This document shows positions 24,742 through 37,042 of a stretch of 64,000 nucleotides of DNA, piece after piece (the stretch's first letter is position 1; the number at the start of each line of letters is the position of its first letter). The DNA lies in assembly GCF_005239225.2 (NCBI RefSeq), contig NC_133288.1, positions 9,244,169-9,308,168 on the forward strand, in the 5' to 3' direction. This DNA is from Populus alba. Taxonomy: Eukaryota; Streptophyta; Magnoliopsida; Malpighiales; Salicaceae. A program made the translations under genes and the position numbers. The notes below the pieces were generated by a model. The model was not told the DNA's origin and ran no database searches. It worked only from the letters and a program-made list of their open reading frames with translations.

Positions 24742-25306
24742 TTCATTCCTTAGAATTTAATTTTTATATTAACTTTGGTCCTTATTTTTATAATTATTTT
24801 TTTTCCTTATCATTTTTTTAATTGAAAAATTCTTATCTATCAAATTTGGTACTTATTCTTTTGATTGTTACTTATTTTTATTTGAAATAATTTATGAAAT
24901 GTTAATTATTATTATTTTAATTTCTTCATCTTTTAATTTTTTTTTTTAGATTTGATCTCTATTACTTTGATTATTATTTATTTTATTTGAGATAATTTAT
25001 AAATTAATTTTTTTTTTCAATTTCATTCTCATTCAACTTTTTAATTTGTAAAATTTGTTCCTTATTGTTTAAATAAATTTGAAAAAAAATAAAATATTAA
25101 TAAGTTATTTTTCAGCTAATTTTTCATGACATAACTAAACACTGGAAAGTATTTTTCAAATTATTTTTCATTACACTATCAAAAATCAAAAAAATAATTC
25201 ACTTTCCTAAAACAAACTATTTTCCAACAAATAAATAAAGTCTTTACATTCAAATATTTCACAATGAATCATATAAGTGAAAAAAAAACCAAACTTTATT
25301 TTAGTA
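24742..25306. repeat. Direct repeat, copy 2 (partner 23060-23635)
   Basis: Same order as copy 1, about 85-90% identical by eye, with small homopolymer indels. It ends 'aaaccaaactttattttagt'. Confidence 0.8.
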
Positions 25307-26529
25307 AGTATTTGTTTTTACAATCAAACTGATTTTTTTTTAAAATTTGATTTTGATTTTGATTTTAAATTAATATTAAAAATAATTAAAAAAAATAAAA
25401 ACAAAATATTATTTTAATATATTTTAAAAATAAAAATATATTTTAAAAATTAACTACTCCGATAATTTCAATGCCGTCGTATTGCATCTGGGCCATCCAT
25501 ATCAGCTTCTTGATAGAGCTTCGTGGGGCCTGCAAAAACGACAGTCAAGATGCTCCCAATCCTTCGAAAAACATCGCACGTGATCTTGACAATTTCATCG
25601 ATAATTGAAAACTAACACTGGCAGTCAGAAGTCACTACGAAACAAGGGGATAATATTCTGTGGAAATCGTCAGAGCTTGTCACTATCATTGAAGGATCAA
25701 TTTCCACAGATAATTGATAGAGTAATTTGCCAGCACAGTCACAAATTCCGGTACAAAACCATTATTATAGAGCTGTCGCCGGTGGATGGTGACCTCCACA
25801 TGCCATGGAATTAGAGAAACTTGGAAAGTCGTGATTCCCTCCTATAATTATTCCTTAATTATTTCCGTAATTAATCCTAAAACGCTACATGAAGCTTAAT
25901 ATGCCAAAAAAAAAAAAAAGAGAGAGAGAGAAAATGAAGACGGCTTAATTCTATTATTGTAGTTGCTTAACAATCCACACGTCCCCCAATTTTGTTTTGT
26001 CCATTCCTATGATCGCCTTTCGATTCTACTCTTGTGATAATTGTTTAAGAGAGAAGTTAAAAAAAAACAAAAAAGCTACGAAGACCCATTTGTTTTTAAA
26101 TTATTTTAATATATTGATATTAAAAATAATTTTTTAAAATAAAAAATATTATTTTAATATATTTCTAAACAAAAAGTACTTTAAAAAGTAACTATTATTA
26201 CTTCTCAAACATACCAAAATGAATTGATATAAAATCTATGTAATCATTCATTCATTAATCATTTGTAATGTTTGCCATCGTTAGCTTGGACCAAGCCCTC
26301 GGATCACTATAAATTCTTTGATAGATTTTCAATAGCTTAATGTCTTGTGGTTGAGATCAGTTTATTTATGTTAAGGTGAAGTTTACTTTTATAATTAACT
26401 TAAATACATAATATACACATAGATATTAAATAAGCTAAAAATGTTTTTTTTTTAGTGGGTGTATTAAGTAATACTTTTAAAATGTATGGGGAAATACTAT
26501 AGCTTTCCCTTAATTTTTTTTGTTTTGTT
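25307..26529. other. Intergenic DNA with a GC-richer island
   Basis: The island at 25455-25830 has near-random composition and a 69-codon frame (25605-25814) that matches no family I know. The stretch 26090-26220 is half of the MITE-like family (ends 'acttctcaaacata'). The rest is AT-rich. Confidence 0.4.
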
Positions 26530-27340
26530 AGATTTTTAATGTTGCATATGAATGGTTACACCAGAATCATACCACCAGTCATTAGACATGGTACTTGCAG
26601 CTATATAAATTTAGTACTCATTCCAATATGCAACTTTGAAACAATTGCAACCAGCCTAATTTCATGTTCAACCATATTTGTATTATTGGAATTCTGGACA
26701 TTGCTAGAATCCTTTTACTTATGTTTTTTTTTTAACCTACACTTATGTTTGTATTGCCATTTATTGCCATAATTGTAACATGTCTTTCTCTTTTTTGAAT
26801 TGCTTGGGTTGCCTGAGTTTTAAAGTTCTTTATTGCCTTAGAAAATCTCCTTTTGTTTCTAGCATTCTTTTTTTGACCATATTGATTTCCTTTAATATAA
26901 TTCACTTTTTATTGTTGATTTAGTGGTAAATTTCTTTACATGAATTATAGTTTCCTCTTCAATCAACAAGTGTTTTTTAATATGCTTAAAAGAAAATTCT
27001 TTTATTGTATGCAATAATATTTTCTTGTAATCATTCCAACTAGAAAGAAGTTTTGCAATTATTCCTTTAACTTCTAATGCTTCAAGAACTTCCACTTTCA
27101 AGTTTTTAAGTTTAGAAAATAGAACTTGTAGCTCATTAACTTGATCCATAATAAAAACATCTCATGATAAGAAATTTGTCCACATCTTGTTTTTTTTGTT
27201 TTGTTTTTATACTCTAGTGACTTCTAGATTTCCTTTGAAAACTTTATAAATGTAAAAAGATCATACAAATGATCTGGCAAATTGTTGAGGATATAGCATT
27301 TGCACAACAATTCATCTTCATCTCATTTCTTATGAATTAC
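26530..27340 (-). pseudogene. Copia gag, zinc knuckle and protease remnant
   Basis: Reading the minus strand from 27340 downward gives the gag phrases C-Y-I-L-N-N-L-P-D-H-L-Y-D and F-S-K-E-I. An open frame of 85 residues follows (27149-26892, M-D-Q-V-N-E-L-Q-V-L...S-S-W-N-D-Y-K-K) with I-E-E-E. Then comes a degenerate CCHC knuckle (C-Y-N-Y-G...H-K-C, second Cys changed to Tyr), and finally the protease start W-W-Y-D-S-G-V-T-I-H. Frameshifts and stops separate the pieces. This order is that of a Ty1/copia 5' coding region. LTRs were not found, and integrase and RT are absent nearby. It is not part of the element at 12441. Confidence 0.8.
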
Positions 27341-27420
27341 CTTCAAGTAATTATTGTCTTGAGGTGTAGATGCATGAATTTCAGGTAGATTTAAATAAAG
27401 GATGTAGAAGATCTTGTCTT

Positions 27421-30400
27421 TTTAACGAACAAAATTTATTCAATCAAAACAATCTAACTTCACAAACTCTCAATTCATCATAATCTTGGACTTTGTTACA
27501 ACTTAATACCTTAGATTTGTTAAGTCAATGGATATAACAAAACAAGCTTTGAGGCGTAGAAATCACTATATTTAAGGTATTAATTACCCCCACCATATGT
27601 ACTATAAAGTTAAAACAATATACCTTTCAGATACAACAAAATCTTGAAACTTATTGACGTGAACCTAGTGATAACGTAACCCATATCAAGATTGACAATG
27701 AATCTTAGAAAGTCAAAACAAGTTTGATAAGAGTGTAACACAATAGAAACCTGTTCCAAGATAACAATATTATTCAAATAAGAACCCATATCTTGTTAAT
27801 ACCATTTCATGAACGAGAAGTATAAGCAATTAGAAACAAAAGAACCAAACTTGAAAAATAAAAAGAAAAGAGGACAAGTGTAAACTTTTTCTGGAAGAGA
27901 GAAAACAAGGAAGAAAAAAAAAAAAATTATCATCAACTATCATCACATGCTGCAGAGGAGGAAGAGGGAGAGGTGATGTTTTTAATGAAACGACAGAACA
28001 ACAAATTTGGTCACTGGGAGGAGCCACATACATCGCCTTAAAAGCATGGGCACTAACATGTGAGGCGCACATCCTTATAGTTTTTTGATTAAAAAATTAA
28101 TTATTGAAAGTAAAAAAGTCAAAAACACCTTTCATGGTTCTAGTATTAACAAAAAAAAAAAAAACCATGTGTAAAGATAAAATCACACTTGAACTCAAAT
28201 TTTTTGTTTTTTTGACTTTAAGGGTATAAAAGTCAATGTATACTTTTGTGAAAAACATAAATTAATAAATACTCTTGGTTACCTGTTCAAATGTTTTTGA
28301 ACGTGGAGGGTAAATAAGTATTATATTGTTAAAAAAAATATAAAAAATAGATATTTAATGAATAATTGGCTTTTGAAGAAGATAAAACCAGCCCCAAAAC
28401 CAAGACAAACAAAATTTTATTCAAAGAATGAAAGTGTAATTTCAGTATAATAATGAATAGTTTTTTTTTTTTTTTTTTTTTTATGTCTATGTACACAATA
28501 AACTCTATGGTATTTTTTGAAAAGGCGTTTTTATATGTTCTGTTAATTCATACATTGAAGAGGAAAATAATAAGTTGAAGACCACGAGACTCTTATTAGC
28601 ATCAAATTCCTGTCCAAACTATAGAAATTAATTCCTCCTCTATATGTATAATCTTCTCCCATATACTAATGTCTGGCGTCGTCGTCAGCTTGAGAATATA
28701 TGAATTAAAAAGTTTCTTCCAATAGGTTCAACTTGACCTGCAAATGGAAGCGCCTGTGACTGCCACTAACACACGCAGATTGAGGGTGCCAGTTGAGTGA
28801 TCCTGCTTCCGTCCGCCCGTCCCTTTCTCCTGCTATCTATTAGCTTTTCATTTTCTACAGTTGATTATTTCTTTTGACAAAGTGGCTCAAACTTATCTGA
28901 ATTCCTGAGGCAGAGGTTTGTCTTTTCAAGAAGCCATCTGCCATCTGGAAAAGTCGCCATAAATGCTTGTGGCAAGCTACTGGCACACCCTGGCTCAGCT
29001 GATAGGCCATTTGCCTGCCTTTCTGTCATAATCTGAAACCTAAAACACTCGTCCAGAGGCAGAATTAAGTCAAATATTGCAAGTTGCAGTGGCACTTCCG
29101 ATGAAGGCACCCCCACTTGGCTCCTCCGATATTCAAATGGGCACATCTCCGACGTAACTAGCCAAATTGATTGCCATGTATTCGAGCCTCTTTTCCTCCT
29201 GAACTTAATGCAATTAAAAAATGGTTTACAGAATAACTACGGTGTGTGTTCAGTAACATAATACAATTTTATTCTATTTTTTTTTCCTGGTCTTTCTTCT
29301 CCAATAAAGAATTAGAATTTTTTCAGCCAAAATGTAAACTTAATTTCTCAGCAACAGCTAACAGCTTTAACTAACAATGCTAGCTCATACCACCACTTGT
29401 CAACAGCCATATATTTCCTCAACTTGGCATTGACCTGCAACCCTAACAGCAGGGTATTATCAATAGCCATAAATTACTAATTTTAATCAAGCGAACTAAT
29501 TTCATAGAGAAAAAAAACAAGATTATCCAAGAACAAAGAACAAGATTATCAAATACTTGCATGGCATATAATATATTGTTTCTGGAGCTTAATAATTGAA
29601 CAGAATTGGACCGCTGTCATTTCACATGTAAATACACCACCGCCGATGCACATCTTGGCTAAAGCAAGACCCACCTGTTTCAGGACATCATTTGACCTTA
29701 AATTAACGTTGCTTGCTGAGGAATAGGAGGCCTGTGATTTGACTAGATTGGGTGAAGCAACTTAACGAGATGGCAATCAATCTTTCCTCAAGGTGCCGTG
29801 TGGGATCAAGCTCACGAGCATTCAAGTTTGCTACGTCGTTTTCTAAAGAAAAACTCGCTCTCTACTGGGCTACAACATTAAAATAAACAGAGATATACGT
29901 TGATTTTAAGAGAAAGGGGTGATTTTCTACTGGAGCTACAAAATTAATCACACCTGCTTCCTGGGTCACTTTCCCTTTTGCTTTTCTGCTGGAGCTACCT
30001 CCAATTCCTCTTACTTTGGAAATAACGACTGCCCAGATGTCTTCAAACTCCTCTCTTTTGTCAAGAAGAGAACTGCTGCGCAGAGGATAAGAGAAGTTGG
30101 GGCAGAAGAACTCAGAGAGATGAATCTATACATATATGTTCATGACATTGGGCTATTTTCCATGTTTTTTTTTCCTTTTATTTTTCTTGAAAAAACAGAG
30201 CAAAACTCTGTTACTGAACACGCTCTACACAATTTCAGCTCTTGTAGAAAATTACTTTAATAATCTCCAGTTACACAAGATATGCCTCCAAGTACTGTAC
30301 TCAATCTTACAAGCTTTGTTTGTATTACTTTTTGCTCATGTATACTTGCAATATTATATAATATCTACAAACTAATTAATACGACAGTTGATAGCATCAG

Positions 30401-30563
30401 TCGCGATTAAGGAAGCAGAAACAGTTGGCGCCATCTTGCTCAGCATCTCCCTCATCTTGTTGAAAGCCATGTTTGAACACGGCTAGTGTTGTATATTCAT
30501 GACTGATCGGGTTTTGCATTTCTGATCGATTGCTACTAAAATCTTTTCATTCGTCACATTGGG
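27421..30563. other. Intergenic DNA, no convincing gene
   Basis: A 21-bp T run occurs near 28460. The block 28600-30100 is less AT-rich and contains a 93-codon minus-strand frame (29146-28865) with no recognisable motif. This block could hold a non-coding transcript or a decayed gene. The part next to 30563 should include the 3' UTR of the J-protein gene. Confidence 0.4.
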
Positions 30564-30983
30564 CTACCAACACTGATCAGTTTCCCATGTCCGGCCACTA
30601 TAGCCCGAAAACCCCACGGTGGTCAATGGCCGCTGCTTCCTTATAAATAGCTTACTATCATATACAGCCCGCTTTTCCGGGTCTGATAGAGTTGAATAGG
30701 CAGCGTGTAACTTCATAAACTCGTCAGCAGACGTGTCTTTCCGGTCCTCGGCAACCACGTCAGGGTGGTAAGTCCTGGCCAGTCTCCGGTAAGCAGTCTT
30801 GATCTCCTGGTTTGTTGCCCCCACCGGAACCCTTAGAATCTCGTACAAAGATGAGGCCATGCCTTGAGGTTTCTTGAAAGACAGATTTGGCCGCGGGAGA
30901 GTGGTGGTGGTGCTGTTTGTTACTAACGGTCGCTTGAATGTTACACGTGGAGGAGCAGAAGTGGAGAGACAGGGAGAGAGCAT
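30564..30983 (-). CDS. Chloroplast J-domain protein, ATJ11/DJC type, 139 aa
   Basis: This is an intronless gene. Residues 1-42 are rich in Ser, Thr, Pro and Lys with no acidic residue, as in a chloroplast transit peptide. The J domain spans about 45-110 (S-L-Y-E-I-L-R-V...I-K-T-A-Y-R-R-L-A-R) with the invariant H-P-D at 73-75 between helices II and III, and D-P-E-K-R-A-V-Y-D at 101-109. There is no Gly/Phe region or zinc finger, so it is a type III J-protein. Size and the C-terminal W-E-T-D-Q-C-W tail resemble Arabidopsis chaperone protein DnaJ 11, chloroplastic. Its expected role is to stimulate the ATPase of stromal Hsp70. A TATA box sits 58-67 bp upstream of the ATG. Confidence 0.92.
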   Translation of the reverse strand: MLSPCLSTSAPPRVTFKRPLVTNSTTTTLPRPNLSFKKPQGMASSLYEILRVPVGATNQEIKTAYRRLARTYHPDVVAEDRKDTSADEFMKLHAAYSTLSDPEKRAVYDSKLFIRKQRPLTTVGFSGYSGRTWETDQCW

Positions 30984-31040
30984 GGTATGGTACAGAGTGC
31001 TGTGGTTTATGGGTTTTGAAAGGGAAGATGGGTTACTGGG

Positions 31041-31050
31041 ATTTTTATAG
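31041..31050 (-). promoter_or_regulatory. TATA box of the J-protein gene
   Basis: CTATAAAAAT on the minus strand, 58-67 bp upstream of the ATG at 30983. It predicts a 5' UTR of about 30 nt. A second AT run lies further out at 31087-31104. Confidence 0.6.
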
Positions 31051-33380
31051 AGGTGGGTTTGAGATTAATTAACTATGGTTAAGTCATATATATATATATA
31101 TATGCTTATCTGTTATTATGTGTTTGGGTGAGTTTTGAGGTCTGGGAATGACTCAGCAAACAATGACTTGTCCAATTTGATATTTTGATTTTTTTCAGTT
31201 TGTGGGGGTGAGGGAGAGGGCAAAATCTTGAATGTGTAATGGCAGTGATGGGTCTATGTCTTCTTATTCGTCGTCTTCGTCTTCGTCTTCTTCTATCCAA
31301 TTATGCCCTTTGCTTGGCAGATGACAACAAGGATATTTGAAGCAACAATTGAATTTATTGAAAAAACTGCGAAGGACAGAATTAGTGTGATGATGTATTT
31401 ATATCTATTTAGCAACACTTAAAATAGAATTGTGAAATATGAAATTTTATTTTAAAACAGCAAAGATATTCAATTTTTATTTGTCGGAATGTTATTGTGA
31501 TAGATTTTTTTTAAATGCATTTTAAATTTTTTTTCATTGAAAAAACATGTATTTTTAAAATGTTTTTTTTTTATAATTTTAATATACTAATATTAAAAAT
31601 AAAAAAAAAATTTTTCAAAAAAAATTATTCAAATTCATTTACAATTAAAAAGTATCCTACACCGTATTATTATAAAAAAAAACACTCGGTTACCACCTAA
31701 ACTTGCTAATACTGGATTCATGAACCATAATTCTTCTTCTTCTTCTTCTTCTCTACAAGACGAGCCCATTCGAAATCCATTTAGATCTTTATCATTATTA
31801 GGTTGCACATTCAATGGCAAAACTTAAAGAGTAAAAAAAAGGTAGCAGTAATTAATTAATTTAATTTCTCATGCAGCACAGGTTTTGTCTCGACGTAATA
31901 AATGAATCCAGCGCACAGACCATATAACAGTGGCGGTATACTTCTTCTTCTTCCTCCGACTCCTTCCTACTCCTGAAAGATACCCCATAAGAACATTTGT
32001 TTTTCGCCGCCTCCAATCTTCATTTAATTGTAAATAGAGAATTTGAAATTGGAAGCAGAAACAGTTCTTGGAGACGTAGCATTCCAAATATCATGGAATC
32101 TTTCAAAGCAGACATAATTCTGTTGATTAAACCATCTATAATGTTGTATGACCGAAGAATCCACGTTCTTCTTTTTTTTTCCAATCTTTGATGTTTGAAT
32201 GTAGAATTCCGCCTCCGATGTTTCTTTCTTCCGGTCAGAGCATCATAATATCATACTTTCTTAACCTGGTTTCATGGGCGTTGTTTTTTATTTTATTTTA
32301 TTTTCTCCCCTTGGAATTTCTACGCCTTTTCATTTTGAAATCTTTTGAGGTCATCTTACATTTTTTTTTAATTTTTTTTTTACAAATTGTTAGTGTATAT
32401 TTTTCTTCATTTTATAGTCATGTCATTTCCTTGGGACAAACTTTTACACAATGAATCTAAGTCCAGTATTTTTATGGTCTAATATTTAAAAACAAATCAT
32501 TTATATTAAAATTAAGAGATTTATGAAATCTTCTTTTACTGCATTCTAAATCATCAACGAAGTGTTTATTATTATTTCTAATTAACTACCTCTTCTTTCT
32601 CGTTCAAAAGAGGTTTTTATTTCTTTCTTTTATTAAATGAAATATTTGTTTATATAAGTTAAGATACGAGGAGTATCTAAAACTAATATATATGTATTTA
32701 TTAAATAAAAATATATATTAAACTGACCCACATAAGAATTTCAAGGGAAAAAATTACTTTTGTGTATGTAAAGGCTCTTGTAATAACTATATAAAATAAT
32801 CATTAGACTTAAAATTATTAAGTTATCTTATATAAAAATGATATATTTTGATCCTAATTACATACTATTTTAATCAAGGATAATAAATAGATAGATATTA
32901 AATATAACATAAACTATATGAAGATATTTGAGTAATCAAGAGAGCTTTTATTTTCCTAGATGGTTTAGAAAAAAAAATATTTTACATGCTCTTAAATAAT
33001 ATTAATTGTGAGTTCTTGTATAAGGTAAAATAAGATTTGAAAAGGTTTTAATTTTTTTTTTTCAAATGATCAATAACGATTATAATGTTGAGAAAAAAAA
33101 CATGATTTGACATATCTAATATATTTCATGCTCAAATGTCCAAATTAGAAAATACTTAATGAATGAATACTAATTATATTAAGAAATTGGTTACTAAAAA
33201 ATTAAATCAAACTGCATATGACATTTTTTTTATTTGAAGGACCATAACACTTTATTAGACAATACATTTTATTTTCAAATATAAATTAATATTTTGAAGA
33301 GTTGATCAAATCTTAGAAGAAAAAATATTTTTTAGATAACCTTAGCACAAATTATTATTATTATTATTATTTTTATTAAT
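31051..33380. other. J-protein upstream region and AT-rich intergenic DNA
   Basis: It holds CTT/GAA-type trinucleotide runs near 31260-31295 and 31730-31752. The apparent frames through these (for example 31106-31300) are low complexity. No gene was recognised. Confidence 0.4.
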
Positions 33381-33556
33381 GTGGGTGTCTAGGTCAACTT
33401 GCGTGTATCTCGACTAATCCCACGGGCCCTGAAGTTAAACGACCATGTAAGCCTCTAGTGGCCATCATATTAACAATCACAAGACTCGAACCTGAGACTA
33501 TAGGAAGAGTAAATCTTTTAGTTCCAAGCTTTTACCATTGAGCAACCTCCTAGATG
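33360..33556 (-). mobile_element. tRNA-derived SINE, second family
   Basis: The minus strand reads 'ggaggttgctcaatggtaaa' (A-box region), then B box GGTTCGAGTC (33492-33483), a body ending 'gacctagacacccacat', and an (AAT)n-rich tail at 33357-33380. The same body, diverged, occurs at 63438-63609, which supports a dispersed family. There is no open frame. Confidence 0.8.
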
Positions 33557-36500
33557 ATTTCTATACATAAATTCTAAACAACATGTAAATATGTTTATTT
33601 TAATTATTGTTTTCATTGTATTTATATGTTTTAGAAAACTCAAAATTATTGTCCTTGGTTAGGCACGTGGGACCTGGCTAGGCCTGCATTCTTATTCTCC
33701 TTCTCTTCTCTTTGTTTCAGAAAACCCAACAATATTGGCCTTGAATGTGTCCATTACATATAAGGTATTTGCATCCATAGCCAACCTTCACTTCTATAAC
33801 ATGTCAATGGGAACAATAGTTGACTTATCAATTGTATTTCATCCTATTTTTGTCCTTAACTGTGCCCATATTTACCCAGTTCAAGTTGTAATTGCTACTT
33901 ATGACGAGTACCTAGCTGAGGAGCCTGAAAAATATTAATAGAAGGCTTATCCCTGGTAGGGAGTAGTGGTCCTCTATGAATATTTTTGGGCATGTGGTGT
34001 TTAATACTTGTATTAAGAACTTTAATTTCTCATATTTGATTTTTATCAAGTACATTATATTTGTGAATTTACCTTAATATACAATGTGGTTTATTTGTGT
34101 CAAGTATTTTTAACCTCTTTCCAAATTTATTTGGTATAATTTAAACTTAAAGCAGTCCAAAAAAAGACGGACACTCGTTTATTCTCCTTGTAAGAGTTTG
34201 TCAAATTTAGCCTCTTCTTTAATTATTGTGATGGTTAAATTAATCTTTTGTTGTGGCTGATATTAATAATATTAGTTTTTACTGAAAAAAGAAAAAGAAA
34301 GAAGATAGCACATTGGTTGGCTAGCCTAATTATTATTGGAAGACTAATGATAAATATTCTCCAAAACAATAATTTAATTCTTATATATATATATACATAT
34401 AAAGATCCAGTGTGATGAGCTGTTTTATATATCAAGTTGAGGATGGGATCTCCATGTCATTTGATGTTGTATTTCTGTAAAATAATTGAACTAGAGGAAT
34501 GAATTTCAAACAGCCTTAAGGAGTAAGCAAGAGTCACCAAAAACCTAACTCCAAGAAACAGATTCCCATGGACTCTGTCACTTTCTTTCAAGGGGCACTC
34601 CCGGCCCGGATTATTCTCAGGACAAGAACCAGTTGGCGCTACAATTTGGGTGCGGTCCCATCCTTGCTATTGTGTTTTCTGTTTTCAATAGATTCTTATG
34701 TTCGATCAAATCATGTTGCCCTCCAAAAAGCCAGTTTAATTGAAGAAAAAAAAAGGGGTAAAATCATTCAATTTTAGTAATACATATATGTTTTCCTTCA
34801 AACTACGCGAAAATACTATTATATAAAAGCTATAAAAAAAAAATGTACTATGACTATACAACTCACATAAATCAATTTTATATATATATATATATATAAA
34901 AGGGTGCCATTGTCTAGAGAAAAATTAATGGTATTAATATTTGTTTTGAGTGGCAATCTTCCAAGTCATTCAAACATGTACATATCCAAGAATCCACGAT
35001 GGTAATAGTTCCATGAAAGCGACATAAACCCTAAGATTATCTTGTTGTCTCCTCCACGTTTCATTGTCGGCAATGAATTAGTTTTGTGCATCAAAGTGTC
35101 ACTGTTTTTTCCTCGATTTATCTTGATTTCTATCCCTAAATCTCTTGTCCTCCCTCGACAACGTATAGCCGCGATCATCATTTTGCTTTGGAAAATTATA
35201 ATTCAAGCGCAGACTTTTCATGTAAATGTTAAGTCCCTATCAGTAACAGTATACACATATTCTTTTTGTTCATGTTAATCCTTAGGCAGCCATTCACATG
35301 AATTTAAATTAAGTTAAGGAATCAATATAATTTTGTTAATAAACTAAGAAATGACCACAAATGGAATACAGACATAAACAATAATTTGATGTTCATGTCT
35401 ATGTTTTGGCTAGCCAATGGAAAAGGATGGCTAAAAAAAGATTTAAAAGCTGCCTCTCTATTTTTATATGTGGATCATGTGGGAGCATTTTGATTGGGAT
35501 TATTTTATAATCTCTTCTATATATTATCAAAGAACAAAACAAAAATATTATAATCTCTTCTATTATTGCTTTTAACTCATTCTAGCTTGTTGCCGAGTGC
35601 ATTTTTCTATGGAATCTTGGTTTGATTCGATTCACCTTGGCTGTGTTTTATATATTACCATCTACACACTTGTGCAAATGTGAATTAAGTAAAAAAAAAA
35701 AGGGGGGGGATTTAGGGTGATGTAAAATCTCTAAAGAAATTATTAAAAATCATAGAACAAACTCTAAAAATCAAAGAAATACATAAATCAATAATATATT
35801 GACAAATAAATCAAATTAATAATACTATGGGTCAAATGATAAATGGTGAACTCAATATATTAATTGGGCTCACTTCTTGGTGAGCTTACTGGGCTTGCTT
35901 TTTTCTTTTTATTTTCTGAGGTAGTTATTTTTATTATTATTATTTAGATAGATAAAAATTTCATTTAAGTGAAAATGAGGAAGGTATTTCTAGATCTGAA
36001 ACCAACCAAAATACTAGAGGATTTTGAATATAAAGAATGAAACAAACTTACATATAAAGACGTTCAAAAAACATAAAATGAAATTTTTATAAACTAAAGA
36101 TTATGAAGTTCATATCTAAAATATAAAAACCATTTACAAAAAAAATTAAAATCTAAAATTAAATATTTTCAGGACATGAGGAGATAAACTATTAAGCTAC
36201 AAGATACTAAAATAATCATATTTAGATATTTTGACACGAAGAGCCGGAGAAAGACTTAACAGAAGAAAAAAAAAAGTAAAGGTTGAAATGCAACTTGACC
36301 AAAATTAGAAGAATTAATTAAGCTTAAAAACTTAATTAAACTTTTAATTAATTTAATTAAAGACTTAATTGAAAAAAAAATTGATTTCTCCATAACAAGT
36401 AATTAGAGGAGGTAAGTTTAATAGTGAACATATGCACCATTGTGTTGCGCAGAAAACTACAACACTAAGAAGATGAACTAACCATGGTAACGATCTGCAA

Positions 36501-37009
36501 CCAAGCTTTGATATAATAAAAGTGTTTAAAAAACAACAGTATATGGTAGAAAACCTCTTTGCCATGTTAAGGAGATGCCTTTTCATTATATATAATAGTT
36601 ACAACTATATAATCCTAGATAATAGGAAAGAGTAAATAAAAATAAGCAAAGTAATATCCTACAACTATACAAGAAGATATTGTGGTAATAAAAAAGGAAA
36701 ACAACATATCTTAGGGATCTCTCTTATCAAGAGGGATAAAAACTAGTTGTATTGGCTTTGGTTTCGAGACCTTTTTAAAATAAGGATCGAATGGTCAATT
36801 TGACCCTTTCCTTTTATTTTCATTTAATTCTGGACCAATAAGTTTAACCTATATGGAAAGCGAGATGGTGAAAAATATAACTCAAATAAGTTCTTTTACG
36901 TGTGTTAATTTGAAATGTCAAAAATGGCTTACAAGGAACAATCAAATTTTAAAAGATTATAAAACAAGTAGGGATACAAGGAACATCCTATAAAAAGCTA
37001 TCTAAAAAG

Positions 37010-37042
<33 letters not shown>

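Noticed and set aside
28865..29146. 93-codon minus-strand frame as a gene
   Set aside because: It has no recognisable domain, signal peptide or supporting splice structure. Composition alone is not enough.
33483..33492. tRNA gene suggested by a good B box
   Set aside because: No cloverleaf or acceptor stem can be drawn. Repetition of the body at 63438-63609 and the (AAT)n tail identify a SINE.
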